A DNA stretch of 42,781 bases from an uncultured Ruminococcus sp. (GTDB lineage Bacteria > Bacillota > Clostridia > Oscillospirales > Acutalibacteraceae). The stretch spans positions 1 through 42,781 of the forward strand of contig CALYBP010000010.1 in the NCBI GenBank assembly GCA_944415425.1, written 5' to 3'. The position numbers and the translations under genes were made by a program. Under the pieces are notes generated by a model that made no database searches, was not told the origin of the DNA, and saw only the letters and a list, made by a program, of their open reading frames with translations. Shown one piece after another: positions 18,106 to 27,577 of this stretch (the stretch's first letter is position 1; each line of letters begins with the position of its first letter).

Positions 18106-19224
18106 GTGAAAAAATTATTGATCGTATTAACAGCCGCGGCAGTTTTACTTACAATGTCGGTTTATTCTGTCGGGGCAGAGGAAACTTCAATGTTGTATGA
18201 CCTCTCGGGCGTATATGACAGCTTGTCGGACGAGGCAAAAGAGAGTCTTAACAATATAGGAGCTGAGAGCGCAGACCCTGAAAAACTGTCTGAAATCAGT
18301 TTTTCTTCGGTAGTAGCAGAGATTTCCGATATGGCGGCAGAGAACAGTCCGTCCCCGCTGAGAGGTCTGATAAATATTACAGCTCTGCTTTTAATATGCT
18401 CTATTCTGACAGCCTACAAGGGCTCTCTGTCAAACGATATTTCAAATACAATAAACATCGTTTCCGCACTTTGCATAACCTGTGCAATAGTAATGCCTGC
18501 GGTAGATGTAATAAAAAGCGTTTCAGCTGTAATAGAAACCGCTTCAAATATAATGATTGCTTATTTACCTGTTATGCTGACAATAATGTCGGCTTCCGGA
18601 CGAGCAGTAAGCGGCGCGGGGTATTACTCGATGATGCTTTTGGCGGGGCAGGGAGTAGGACAGCTTTCATCAAAAGTAATCGTCCCTTTTCTTAATATGT
18701 TTTTGGGAATAAGCGTATCATCAAGCGTATCTCCCGATATAAATCTTTCTGGGCTTGTAGGTTTGATTTCAAAATTAATTAAATGGGTTTTAAGCTTTGC
18801 TATGATGATTTTTTCTGCTTTGCTCACATTTAAGCAGATTATTGCAACATCAATAGATGATGTGGCCTCGAGAGCCGTCAGGTTTTCGCTTAATTCCTTT
18901 ATACCCATAGTAGGCTCCGCTTTAGCTGATGCGTATAAAACGGTTCAGGGGAGCGTAGGTCTGTTAAAATCAGGAGTCGGAGTATTTGTAATAATATCTG
19001 TTGCCGTCGTGTTTTTACCCGTGATAATACAGTGCCTTATGTGGATTGCAACTTTGTGGCTGGGTCGTGTTACGGCTGAGATACTAAATATAGGGCAGAG
19101 CGCAAGACTGCTTGAGTGCGTTTCAACCGTATTTTCAACGCTGCTTGCGATAGCGCTTTGTATTATGGCGGTATATATCATTTCAACCGCAATAATATTG
19201 ATGATAGGCGGTGGCGGCGGATGA
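18106..19224 (+). CDS. spoIIIAE: Stage III sporulation protein AE
   Basis: A 372-residue membrane protein with an N-terminal signal sequence (about 1-24, ending VGAE) and about eight hydrophobic helices from residue 90 on. In sporulating Bacillus it forms the main membrane part of the SpoIIIA channel. GTG 18106 is the start, 7 bases after GGAGG; the upstream CCTC could pair with that site. The stop overlaps the spoIIIAF start (ATGA). Confidence 0.95.
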   Translation: MKKLLIVLTAAAVLLTMSVYSVGAEETSMLYDLSGVYDSLSDEAKESLNNIGAESADPEKLSEISFSSVVAEISDMAAENSPSPLRGLINITALLLICSILTAYKGSLSNDISNTINIVSALCITCAIVMPAVDVIKSVSAVIETASNIMIAYLPVMLTIMSASGRAVSGAGYYSMMLLAGQGVGQLSSKVIVPFLNMFLGISVSSSVSPDINLSGLVGLISKLIKWVLSFAMMIFSALLTFKQIIATSIDDVASRAVRFSLNSFIPIVGSALADAYKTVQGSVGLLKSGVGVFVIISVAVVFLPVIIQCLMWIATLWLGRVTAEILNIGQSARLLECVSTVFSTLLAIALCIMAVYIISTAIILMIGGGGG

Positions 19225-19694
19225 GCGGTATACTTGCCGTCACATCGGCAATATGTGCCTCGGCGCTTATTTGTACGCTTGTTTCCGCATTTGTAACCGA
19301 CGGAAGCACAAAAAAGATAATCAGTCTTGTTATGGGTGCATTCATAATCTGCTCAATGATAGGGCCTGTCAAAAATGCCGTTACCGGATTGGAAACTCAG
19401 ATCAATAACATCCAACCGTCCGAAAATTCGGTTTCAACAGACGACGAGGCATACAGCAAGGAAATCGTAAATCAGACAAGAAAAAATCTTGAGTCTTCAC
19501 TTAGAGATATATTGCTGCAAAATTCCGTTCAGATTAATGATTGTGAAATATTTTTATCTGTTACAGATGAAAACAGCATAATTATATCGTCGGTAAACAT
19601 ATATATAAGCAAGGAGTACATACAGTTTACCGATTTAATAAGTGAACTTACATTTCAAAATTTTTCGGTACAGCCAAGCATAATAACGGAGTAA
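19221..19694 (+). CDS. spoIIIAF: Stage III sporulation protein AF
   Basis: A 157-residue protein with two N-terminal membrane helices (about 2-24 and 31-49) and a soluble C-terminal domain, the SpoIIIAF layout. ATG 19221 overlaps the TGA of spoIIIAE in ATGA, which sets this start against longer readings in the same frame. It is part of the complex that joins the mother cell and forespore membranes. Confidence 0.93.
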   Translation: MSGILAVTSAICASALICTLVSAFVTDGSTKKIISLVMGAFIICSMIGPVKNAVTGLETQINNIQPSENSVSTDDEAYSKEIVNQTRKNLESSLRDILLQNSVQINDCEIFLSVTDENSIIISSVNIYISKEYIQFTDLISELTFQNFSVQPSIITE

Positions 19695-19697
19695 AAA

Positions 19698-20150
19698 ATG
19701 GAAGAAAGCAAAACCGTCAAATATGCGAAAAAGCTTTTTGACAATGACAAAATAAAAAGAATAATAATCATTGCGGGATTAGCCGGTATGGCGTTGATTT
19801 TTCTTTCAAATTATGTACAAATAGGAAATTCGTCAGGCGGTGAAAGGGAGGAGGAGTTTTCTGTAACAACTTACAGTACACAAATCGAAAACGACCTTCA
19901 GTCCGTGATCTCACGGATTGAGGGAGCAGGACAAACAGAGGTGCTTCTGACTATGGAAAACAGCGTAGAGTATGTTTATCTTGATGACAGCACCACAAAA
20001 ACAAAGGAAATCGAGCCGCTCATTCGAGGTGTGCTCGTAGTTTGTGAGGGCGGTGACTCGCCTGTCGTGGTAGAGCGGATTACCGAGGCGGTAACAAAGT
20101 CGCTCGACATTTCGGCAGCAAAAGTATGTATTACAAAATTATCAGAATAA
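19698..20150 (+). CDS. spoIIIAG: Stage III sporulation protein AG
   Basis: A 150-residue protein with one membrane helix (about 22-40) and a C-terminal extracytoplasmic ring-building domain. The segment YSTQIENDLQSVISRIEGAG and the following VLLTMENSVEYVY are characteristic. SpoIIIAG forms a large ring in the intermembrane space. It follows spoIIIAF by 3 bases. Confidence 0.95.
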   Translation: MEESKTVKYAKKLFDNDKIKRIIIIAGLAGMALIFLSNYVQIGNSSGGEREEEFSVTTYSTQIENDLQSVISRIEGAGQTEVLLTMENSVEYVYLDDSTTKTKEIEPLIRGVLVVCEGGDSPVVVERITEAVTKSLDISAAKVCITKLSE

Positions 20151-20164
20151 AGGTCGGTAGTCTT

Positions 20165-20710
20165 ATGAAATTTCAGAAAAAATATATTGTACTTGCAACC
20201 CTTGTTTTGGCGCTCGGAGCTGCGGTATATGTAAATTGGCAGTTTTCAGATGTTAATTCTGACATAACGACAAAAGAGCTGGGAGCAGCCTCATATGTAA
20301 ACGCAACGGTTTCAACCTCAAGCTCTGATGAAACCGTACAAACCTCGGCTCTGTCAAAGGAACAGCAAAATTACTTTGCAACCGAGCGAACAAAGCGTCA
20401 GTCAACCCAAGATAAGGTCATAGATGAGGCAAAAGAAATACTTGACATTGAAAATGTCAGCGAGAGCGAAATGACGGAGGCTCAAAAAAGTGTTGAAAAG
20501 CTCCTTAAAACATATACTGTGCAGGACAGTATAGAGAGCATAATAAAAGCTAAAGGTTTTTCGGAATGTCTTTGTTATATAAGCGACGAGGGGGTTACCG
20601 TAATCGTACCTGACACGGAACTCAACGATACATCCGTTCTTGTGATTGATGATGCGGTAACTTCGCACTACGATGTCAGCTATGAGGATATTTCAATAGT
20701 GGGAGCATAA
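20165..20710 (+). CDS. spoIIIAH: Stage III sporulation protein AH
   Basis: A 181-residue protein with one N-terminal membrane helix (about 7-24), a polar linker, and a C-terminal YscJ/FliF-like ring domain (about 80-181). SpoIIIAH binds forespore SpoIIQ across the intermembrane space; a SpoIIQ-like gene is at 37211. ATG 20165 follows AAAGGTCGG. It is the last gene of the operon, with a terminator 12 bases after its stop. Confidence 0.94.
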   Translation: MKFQKKYIVLATLVLALGAAVYVNWQFSDVNSDITTKELGAASYVNATVSTSSSDETVQTSALSKEQQNYFATERTKRQSTQDKVIDEAKEILDIENVSESEMTEAQKSVEKLLKTYTVQDSIESIIKAKGFSECLCYISDEGVTVIVPDTELNDTSVLVIDDAVTSHYDVSYEDISIVGA

Positions 20711-20721
20711 TATAATTAACG

Positions 20722-20761
20722 GGAGACACCTAAGTGATATGCTTAGATGTCTCCTGTTTTT
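20722..20761 (+). terminator. Terminator of the spoIIIA operon
   Basis: GGAGACA-CCTAAG pairs with CTTAG-A-TGTCTCC (20722-20754), followed by a T-run at 20756-20761. The rest of this 330-base gap, up to the promoter at 20977, shows no gene I can support. Confidence 0.85.
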
Positions 20762-20976
20762 CTGTTGTATGGATTAAGAACTTTCAGCTTGAAGTTACCT
20801 GATATACTGCATGATATTTTTGAAAAAGTATTTTATCAAGAATTGAAACTCTGTCGTTACAGTTAAAATCAGAAGATTGGTTACCTGAATTCCGGTATTT
20901 TGGTAAATTAGTCAAAAAAACAGCAAATATACTAAAGCGTAACAAATAATTCAATAACATTAATAAAATATACAAA

Positions 20977-21006
20977 TTGACAATGCCTTTAATAAATTGA
21001 TACAAT
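20977..21006 (+). promoter_or_regulatory. Promoter for the lipoprotein-lgt-clostripain unit
   Basis: Perfect -35 TTGACA (20977-20982), 18-base spacer, -10 TACAAT (21001-21006), about 30 bases before the lipoprotein start. Confidence 0.7.
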
Positions 21007-21041
21007 CAAATTGATTATACAAACTAATGAAGGTGAATATT

Positions 21042-22862
21042 ATGCGTAAATTTTCAAGACCCATTGCTTTACTTTTATCAGTTATCACCGTGATGTCTGT
21101 TTTTATCGGATGCAACGGCAAAAGCGATAATGATTACTATGAACCGGTTGCCGATGTGTACGATGACGACAGGGGTGTTATAGACAGTATCGGAGATAAA
21201 ATGGAGGAGGCTATAGTATCTGTGTTTCAGTCAGGTTGTAAAAGTGCCGGAACATCAATAGGTACATGGGCTTATAAGGGCATATTAAATGCGCTTGGTT
21301 TTGAGTACGGTAAGGACTATACTCTTGAATACGTTAAGCAATGCCTTGAAAAACTTACTGAAATAGAAAATTCAATAGGTGATATCAAGGAAGAATTATC
21401 AGAGATTAAGGAAATCTCAAATGACTCCAAGTATTCGGCGGTTTATGAATACTATGTAAGCTGTTATAACAATTTGTGTTCAGACGCCAAAACCGCTTAC
21501 AAAACATTTGTTGAACTGAATAAAAAGTCTGAGGATAAAAGTATTGACGAGGCTACTCTCGCAACTAAATGCGAAGAATTTGATTCTATTCTCAGCAATC
21601 AATACCCGTCACTTGAGAAAGAGGTCTTGACTTTGGGTTATTCCGTATTGGGTAATACTTCCCAATCCTCAAAGACCACAAAATACAGCATTATGGATAC
21701 AATGCGTTATTTCGCAGAGGAGGAGACTCCTTTCAGAAATCAAAGATATGAAATAGAAAACAGCGTTATTGTTCCGACTATGACGCTTTACGATTACGGT
21801 CATCAAATGATAATTTGGGACTTGGCGTATAAGCTTGAAGATTACGGCGTTACAAGTATCTATACAGCCGCAGACGGTACTGTTATCGGTTTTAAATATA
21901 TACCCAAAGGAAAAACCACCGAAGAAAAATACCAGTGTTCCTTGAGTGATATTTCCGATTTTTCTTCAAAATACAGCAGTGATTTGAAAGAATTAGAGCT
22001 GAATAATGCGGAGTTTGTGGATGCAGACGATAAGTTGGGCATTACGGCATACAATTTGTTAGTTAGATATGAAGAACTTAAACAGCAAAAGGTTTCGGTT
22101 TGGAATAAACACGATTCAATGCCTCATGAGAAAATAAAAGACAATACAAATGTTCTTGAAACCTTGGATAATAAAGAGATTAATACCGAGGTAAAAACAA
22201 TTACCTGTAAAGATTTTTTACAGCCTTACAACGGAGTAAGCGGACAAAGAACATCTACTAAGAGTTATTATGATTTTAAAATAAATTGTGATGTTGCAAA
22301 AGTTATGACCAAAAACGAGTTTATAAAATTTGTTGATGCCATCAAGGGCTATGCGGGAAACAGAACATTTAGAGAGTTTTTAACAGATTCGGGCTTTGAT
22401 TTTCCGACTAACAATAAGTCGGATTATTGGCTAATAGGTTTTAACAGCGACGGATATTACGAATTGTCCTCAACTTGGAATCACGGATACCGCGCATACT
22501 CAAAATACATTGCAAAAAACCACTCGTTTAACAGCATAAGCGTTAAATTGGATGAGAAAATATCCGATTTTGCAAAAAATCAGGATTTCGTAAAGGTACA
22601 GTATTTTTCACAGATAGACTATGTTAATCACTACACTACCTGCGGAAAGTATGACTACACCACATATGAAAATCCCATCATAGTTGAGTCGGCAACCTTA
22701 GAATACGAACCAAAAGGTGACTGGGATGTTGCCGCCGTATCAACTGACGGTAAAAACTATTCCAGCAGTGCGATTAAGTATTATACTATCGGCGGAATAG
22801 GTAACACAATTTCCGGTTCCGTGCATGCTTTGGACACAAATAACTATTGGAATAAACAGTAA
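21042..22862 (+). CDS. Secreted lipoprotein of unknown function
   Basis: A 606-residue protein with a lipoprotein signal peptide (MRKFSRPIALLLSVITVMSV, then FIGC with the lipid Cys at about residue 24). An Asp/Tyr-rich linker is followed by a helical region: a hydrophobic helix around residues 65-85 and a coiled coil around 90-130 (LEKLTEIENSIGDIKEELSE). Residues beyond about 230 look mixed alpha/beta. I do not recognise the family. ATG 21042 follows AAGGTGA; the ATG five codons upstream has no such site. The stop overlaps the Lgt-like start by one base, so the two are coupled. Confidence 0.8.
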   Translation: MRKFSRPIALLLSVITVMSVFIGCNGKSDNDYYEPVADVYDDDRGVIDSIGDKMEEAIVSVFQSGCKSAGTSIGTWAYKGILNALGFEYGKDYTLEYVKQCLEKLTEIENSIGDIKEELSEIKEISNDSKYSAVYEYYVSCYNNLCSDAKTAYKTFVELNKKSEDKSIDEATLATKCEEFDSILSNQYPSLEKEVLTLGYSVLGNTSQSSKTTKYSIMDTMRYFAEEETPFRNQRYEIENSVIVPTMTLYDYGHQMIIWDLAYKLEDYGVTSIYTAADGTVIGFKYIPKGKTTEEKYQCSLSDISDFSSKYSSDLKELELNNAEFVDADDKLGITAYNLLVRYEELKQQKVSVWNKHDSMPHEKIKDNTNVLETLDNKEINTEVKTITCKDFLQPYNGVSGQRTSTKSYYDFKINCDVAKVMTKNEFIKFVDAIKGYAGNRTFREFLTDSGFDFPTNNKSDYWLIGFNSDGYYELSSTWNHGYRAYSKYIAKNHSFNSISVKLDEKISDFAKNQDFVKVQYFSQIDYVNHYTTCGKYDYTTYENPIIVESATLEYEPKGDWDVAAVSTDGKNYSSSAIKYYTIGGIGNTISGSVHALDTNNYWNKQ

Positions 22863-23587
22863 TGGATATTTTAAATTTTATTTTTACAGATGTTCCCCCG
22901 TGGCTTCTGTATTGGATTATCGGTATATTAGCGGCACAGATTTATTTTCAGCTTAACGGCAGGTTTGTAGGCTTTCGCTGGTACAAGTCATTGTTATTCG
23001 GAGTTTCTATGCTTTTAACCGAGATGATAGGGGCAAAGTTTCTCTACATAGCGGAAAATTTTGACAGATTCAGCCGCGAGGGTCTTACATTCGGCGGATT
23101 TTCGTTATTCGGAGTATTTATATCCGTGCCTGTTTTCCTCGTTGTTTTATCCAAACCGTTCGCAGTAGGTTACGGCAAACTGTTGGATTTCAGTTACGGA
23201 GGAATTCTCCTTGAACTTGCGTTTTACCGCGTGGGATGCTTTTTTACAGGCTGCTGCGGTGGGCCTCCAGTTTCTTTCGGAGTTTTGATGCCCGACGGCA
23301 CAAGAAGAATACCTGTGCAGCTTATTGAGGCGTTTTTAGATTTGCTGATATTTGCGGTAATATTCTATCTTTACAGAAACAAGAAATTGCCGAACGGGGC
23401 GTCGTTTTGTCTTATGCTTTCCTGCTACGGATTATTGAGATTTGTCCTTGAGTTTTTGAGGGTAAGAAATAATGTTTTTGGGGAATTATCCGTATCTCAT
23501 CTTTTGGCATTGACCGCATTTTTAACAGGAAGCATTGTATTTTTTGTGCTGTTAGGTAGAAGTAAAAATGAAAAAAAGAATTTATAA
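22862..23587 (+). CDS. Lgt-family (prolipoprotein diacylglyceryl transferase-like) membrane protein
   Basis: A 241-residue polytopic protein with about seven hydrophobic helices and the Lgt layout. The family signature (GRIGNFINGE in E. coli) appears as YRVGCFFTGCCGG: the Arg is kept but Asn, Asn and Glu are replaced by Cys, Thr and Cys. RIPVQLIEAFLD matches the family's PSQLYE segment. Lgt attaches diacylglycerol to the lipobox Cys. The gene overlaps a lipoprotein gene on each side (1 base upstream, 20 bases downstream). It is more likely an accessory or altered-specificity member than the housekeeping enzyme (inference). Confidence 0.82.
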   Translation: MDILNFIFTDVPPWLLYWIIGILAAQIYFQLNGRFVGFRWYKSLLFGVSMLLTEMIGAKFLYIAENFDRFSREGLTFGGFSLFGVFISVPVFLVVLSKPFAVGYGKLLDFSYGGILLELAFYRVGCFFTGCCGGPPVSFGVLMPDGTRRIPVQLIEAFLDLLIFAVIFYLYRNKKLPNGASFCLMLSCYGLLRFVLEFLRVRNNVFGELSVSHLLALTAFLTGSIVFFVLLGRSKNEKKNL

Positions 23588-25364
23588 AATCTTAAGCTGC
23601 ATTATTGCTTTTTCTCTGCTTTCGCTTGTCCTCTCGTCTTGTGATTTATTTAAGACTTCCGAATCCTTTACTTTGCTGATTTATATGTGCGGAAGTGATT
23701 TGGAATCGGAGAGAGGGTATGCAACAAAAAATATATCCGAGATATTGTCCGCGGACATTGCGGAAAACGTAAATATAGTTATACAAACAGGCGGAACGAA
23801 AGAATGGAAAAGCTACGACATACCGTCTGACAGTTTAAATCGTTATACTGTCAAAGACAATGAGCTTGTTTTTTTGGAAACAACACATCAGGCAAGTATG
23901 GGGGATCCTGAAACCCTATCAGATTTTGTCAGCTGGGGAACAAAAAAATATCCTTCGGATAATTACGGCATTGTTCTTTGGAATCACGGAGGAGGCAGTC
24001 CGTGGGGAGTTTGCTTCGATGAAAATTTTGATGATGATGTTCTGACATTATCGGAGCTTGATACAGCCCTCTGTTCCGCAGAAAAAAGCATTTCGGATAA
24101 GTTTGAGTTTATCGGCTTTGACGCTTGCTTAATGGCAAATTACGAAACTGCCTCGATAGTATCAAAATATTCCCGACATATGATTGCAAGTGAAGAAAAC
24201 GAGCCTGCGGGCGGCTGGGACTACAAAGTATTGGCTGAAAATTTGTCAAAGGATTCGTTTTATCAGTCACTTTTGTCGGGCTATGCCGAAAAATGCAGGC
24301 TTTCCGATAAAGAAACATTTACATTAAGTGTATTTGACTTGAACGGCTTTGACAAAATAAAGCAGGATTTTGACCTTATGATTTCAAAACTTGACACTAT
24401 GAACCTTACATCGGTAGTTAAGTCTGCTCAAAATTCAATCAGCTTTGGAATTAATGCGGAAGAAATTTATACCAATCTTATCGACATGGGCCAATTCGCG
24501 TCAGCCGTCGGCTGCACACAGCTTGAAGATTCGATTTCCGATTATATTATGTGTCAAAACGGAGAATACCGTTCAAATGCGGGCGGACTGAGTTTTTACT
24601 ATCCCTTAAAGGATATGAGCTCTGTTGACGCATATATGGATATTGCCGATGAAAGTTATCGGAATTTTCTCAAAAAGAATTACACAACAACCAACGATGA
24701 ATTTATATCCGTAACAGGAATAGAGGATAAAGACGGAAGGTTGTTTGTCACTGTTTCGCCGGAAAGTGTAAATCACATTGTCAGTGCTTCTTATCACCTG
24801 TTGCAGCTTGAAACAGAGAATAATAAACAGACAGCTTTCGTTTTGGGTGAGGACACAGATATAACCTTTGACGGAGTCAACGGTTATACGGTTAATTTTA
24901 AAGGATACTGGGTAACCTTCGGCGGAGAATTTATCCATTTTCACATTTCGGAGGATGACGAAAAATACACAAAATATTCTTCTCCGGTAAAGGTGAACGG
25001 CAAAGATTGTGATATGCGGTTTGTTTATGATAAGAAATCATATGAAATTGTGCTTGAGGGTTATGTCGAGGTCGGAGACGCCGCGGGTCGAATAATGGAT
25101 TTTGCGGACAACGATGTTGTGACATTACTCTATAATGATGATGACGAAAGCAGCGGAACGCTCAAAGAAGGTAAATCAATTACTTTTTCTGAGGATGTTA
25201 TTCTTGAAGTTGCTCTGTTGCCCGTGGGAAATTATCAATACACGGTAAAATTCAGCGATGTTTACGGTGATGAATACCAAGCAGGTACTGCAAATACTTA
25301 TTTTGACGGAAAGAATATGAAAATAATCTCAATAGATGACAACAGTATTGACTATGATTTGTGA
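23568..25364 (+). CDS. Clostripain-family (C11) cysteine peptidase, lipoprotein
   Basis: A 598-residue surface lipoprotein: signal peptide with lipobox LSSC (lipid Cys about residue 25), then a C11 caspase-like peptidase domain. The catalytic His is in LWNHGGGSPWG (about H140) and the catalytic Cys in FIGFDACLMANYE (about C187). The C-terminal 200 residues look like beta-rich accessory domains. Clostripain enzymes cleave after Arg or Lys and often mature themselves or neighbouring secreted proteins; whether it processes the lipoprotein at 21042 is inference. It starts inside the end of the Lgt-like gene. Confidence 0.93.
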   Translation: MKKRIYKILSCIIAFSLLSLVLSSCDLFKTSESFTLLIYMCGSDLESERGYATKNISEILSADIAENVNIVIQTGGTKEWKSYDIPSDSLNRYTVKDNELVFLETTHQASMGDPETLSDFVSWGTKKYPSDNYGIVLWNHGGGSPWGVCFDENFDDDVLTLSELDTALCSAEKSISDKFEFIGFDACLMANYETASIVSKYSRHMIASEENEPAGGWDYKVLAENLSKDSFYQSLLSGYAEKCRLSDKETFTLSVFDLNGFDKIKQDFDLMISKLDTMNLTSVVKSAQNSISFGINAEEIYTNLIDMGQFASAVGCTQLEDSISDYIMCQNGEYRSNAGGLSFYYPLKDMSSVDAYMDIADESYRNFLKKNYTTTNDEFISVTGIEDKDGRLFVTVSPESVNHIVSASYHLLQLETENNKQTAFVLGEDTDITFDGVNGYTVNFKGYWVTFGGEFIHFHISEDDEKYTKYSSPVKVNGKDCDMRFVYDKKSYEIVLEGYVEVGDAAGRIMDFADNDVVTLLYNDDDESSGTLKEGKSITFSEDVILEVALLPVGNYQYTVKFSDVYGDEYQAGTANTYFDGKNMKIISIDDNSIDYDL

Positions 25365-25425
25365 TAACACTGATACTTTTATAACTATTCAGATATATGT
25401 GCTTTTGTAAATTTCGGCATAAAAA

Positions 25426-25460
25426 ACCTCCTACGGTAGTTTTGTGTTACCGTAGGAGGT
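25426..25460. terminator. Strong bidirectional terminator between convergent genes
   Basis: Perfect 13-bp stem ACCTCCTACGGTA / TACCGTAGGAGGT with a 9-base loop. On the minus strand it is followed by TTTTTT, so it suits the lysozyme gene best; the plus strand has CTTGCTTTTG. Confidence 0.85.
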
Positions 25461-25598
25461 CTTGCTTTTGTTATCGATCATATCCGTTTGTTTTATTTCT
25501 CAGGATAATTTTTTAGATATAAAAGGAATGATTTTTTTATTTTCCGAGACAGGTGTTAACATACACCGATTGATTTTATTATTTTTATATTTAAAATT

Positions 25599-27407
25599 TT
25601 ATTTTATTATATTAAGATTATATATGTAATTGCAGTCAACATCTGTTGATATTCCGTCAACTTTTTGAGTCCAGGTGTATTGGTGGAGATCGTCTGTAAT
25701 GTCAGAAAAATCGCCGTCAATCTGTGCAAGCCATGTAGAATAATTCTTTTTAAGCTTATCTTTGTCAATATTCCAGTACATTCCGTTTGTGGCGTAAATA
25801 CCCGCCTGATAGCCGTTGCTTTCAAGTGTGCTGCAAAATGCGTCAATCAGACTTGTGAGTGCGGTCTTGCTCAGTTCGGCCTGTGACCATTCCTCAACAT
25901 CATAATATACGGGCATATCAAATTCTTTTCCTTTAATGCAGTATAAGCAGGCTTCAGCCTCTTCCAAAGCCTCTGCTTTTGATGTGGCATATGCATACCA
26001 GTATGCGCCTACTTTAAGGCCTGCGGCTTTTGCTTTTTTATAATTTTCCTCAAATCGGGCGTCTTTTTGATATGTTTCTTTACCGTATCCTGCACGGATA
26101 ATGACATAGTCATATCCATCTGCTTTTACTTTTTCAAAATTTATGCTTGACTGCCATTCCGAAACATCAAGACATTTTACCACGCTTCCGCTTACGGTAA
26201 TTTTACAGGTAGCTTTTACCCCGTTTAACAGCGTGCATGTTATTGTCGCCGTACCCTGCTTTCTTGCGGTCACAAGTCCTCCGCTTTCCGTTACAGAAAC
26301 AATAGCTGAGTTGCTTGTTGAATATGATCTGTAATATGCTGCCGTTCCGCTTGGTACCGAACTGTTAAAATCAAAGGTTTGTCCTACCTTTATTGTTAAA
26401 GAGCTTTTATTCAGAGTAAGGCTTGTGGCAAGTTTTTTTACTGTTACAGTACAGGTCGTTTTAACACCGTTTGCCAGGGTACAGGTTATAGTTGCGGTAC
26501 CTGCCGTTTTTGCTGTAATCAAGCCTCCGCTTTCGGTAACAGAAGCAACCGATGAATCATTTGTTGAATACGCTCTGTAATATGCAACAGTACCGCTCGG
26601 TACAGTGCTTGTCAGGTCAAATGTTTCACTTATTCCCAGTGTGAGGCTTGTCTTGTTAAGCGTAACGCTTTGCGCCATTGCTCCCACCGTTACCTCACAC
26701 CTTGCCGTAACGCCGTTTGCAAGCGTACATGTAACAGTAGCAGTTCCTATTCCTTTTGCGGTTATAATACCTCCGCTCTCCGTAACAGAAGCAACCTCCG
26801 CGTTGTTTGATGAGTAAGCTCTGTAATAAGCAACAGTACCGCTCGGTACTGTGCTGTTAAGATCATAAGTTTCGCCGATTCCCAAATTAAGACTTGTTTT
26901 GTTAAGCGTAACGCTCTGCGCCATCTTACCGACAGTAACCTCACAGCTTGCAGTAAGACCGTTTGAAGATGAACAGGTGATAGTTGCCGTGCCGCTTGAA
27001 ATCGCCAATACTGTTCCGCTGTTATCGACAACAGCTATTTTCGGATTATCTGAAGCAAAAATAAACGGAAAATCAGGCGAGTCAGAGTCAACGGTTAAGT
27101 TATACACTTCGCTTTCGCCGAGATTTATGCTTTCTGTATTAAGCGCAAGTCTCGTGGGATATTTTATTTCGTTTGACTCAACAAGGAGTTTTTGCAGATA
27201 TGTAGCGTCATTGATAGTTAGCTCTCCGTCGTTATCAAAATCATATTCGTTTTGTTTTGCCTGTGAAAGAGCGGAAATGCCGACAATATGCTTTTGAATA
27301 TCCGTTGCGTTAGATATTGTGTATCCGTCTGCGGAAACAACAAACACAGATGAAAATAAAAGACTTAAAACAAAAGCTGAAATTAAAATTAGCTTTTTAA
27401 TATTCAT
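25599..27407 (-). CDS. Secreted GH25 lysozyme with clipped dockerin and four Big_2 Ig-like repeats
   Basis: A 602-residue modular protein: signal peptide (1-26, cut after VSA), a dockerin-like segment (about 27-77) with only one intact calcium loop (DFDNDGELTINDATYLQK), four bacterial Ig-like Big_2 repeats (about 84-159, 164-242, 246-323, 326-405), then a GH25 lysozyme domain (about 409-602). The GH25 domain has the catalytic DVSEWQ and DVEEW acids. It should cleave peptidoglycan outside the cell. Repeats 2 and 3 are nearly identical, a recent duplication. AAAAGGAG precedes the ATG. Its promoter is at 27464-27492. Confidence 0.93.
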   Translation of the reverse strand: MNIKKLILISAFVLSLLFSSVFVVSADGYTISNATDIQKHIVGISALSQAKQNEYDFDNDGELTINDATYLQKLLVESNEIKYPTRLALNTESINLGESEVYNLTVDSDSPDFPFIFASDNPKIAVVDNSGTVLAISSGTATITCSSSNGLTASCEVTVGKMAQSVTLNKTSLNLGIGETYDLNSTVPSGTVAYYRAYSSNNAEVASVTESGGIITAKGIGTATVTCTLANGVTARCEVTVGAMAQSVTLNKTSLTLGISETFDLTSTVPSGTVAYYRAYSTNDSSVASVTESGGLITAKTAGTATITCTLANGVKTTCTVTVKKLATSLTLNKSSLTIKVGQTFDFNSSVPSGTAAYYRSYSTSNSAIVSVTESGGLVTARKQGTATITCTLLNGVKATCKITVSGSVVKCLDVSEWQSSINFEKVKADGYDYVIIRAGYGKETYQKDARFEENYKKAKAAGLKVGAYWYAYATSKAEALEEAEACLYCIKGKEFDMPVYYDVEEWSQAELSKTALTSLIDAFCSTLESNGYQAGIYATNGMYWNIDKDKLKKNYSTWLAQIDGDFSDITDDLHQYTWTQKVDGISTDVDCNYIYNLNIIK

Positions 27408-27463
27408 TTTTTGTCTCCTTTTTATTGTATTGATAAGATAAGTAAATAAACCGGTACCATATA

Positions 27464-27492
27464 TTTATACCATTTTTTTTAATCTTTTGCAA
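27464..27492 (-). promoter_or_regulatory. Promoter for the GH25 gene
   Basis: Minus strand -35 TTGCAA (27487-27492), 17-base spacer, -10 TATAAA (27464-27469), about 57 bases before the start codon. Confidence 0.6.
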
Positions 27493-27577
27493 CTTTAAAT
27501 CAATTTGTGTATTGTTAATAAGTAAATTCTGTTCAAGACGGGATAAAATATATCGGTTATTTTATTGTATTTTTAAG

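Noticed and set aside
25545..25570. GGTGT/ACACC hairpin after the lysozyme gene
   Set aside because: The stem is only five base pairs and no T-run follows on the minus strand; the 13-bp hairpin at 25426 is the likely terminator.
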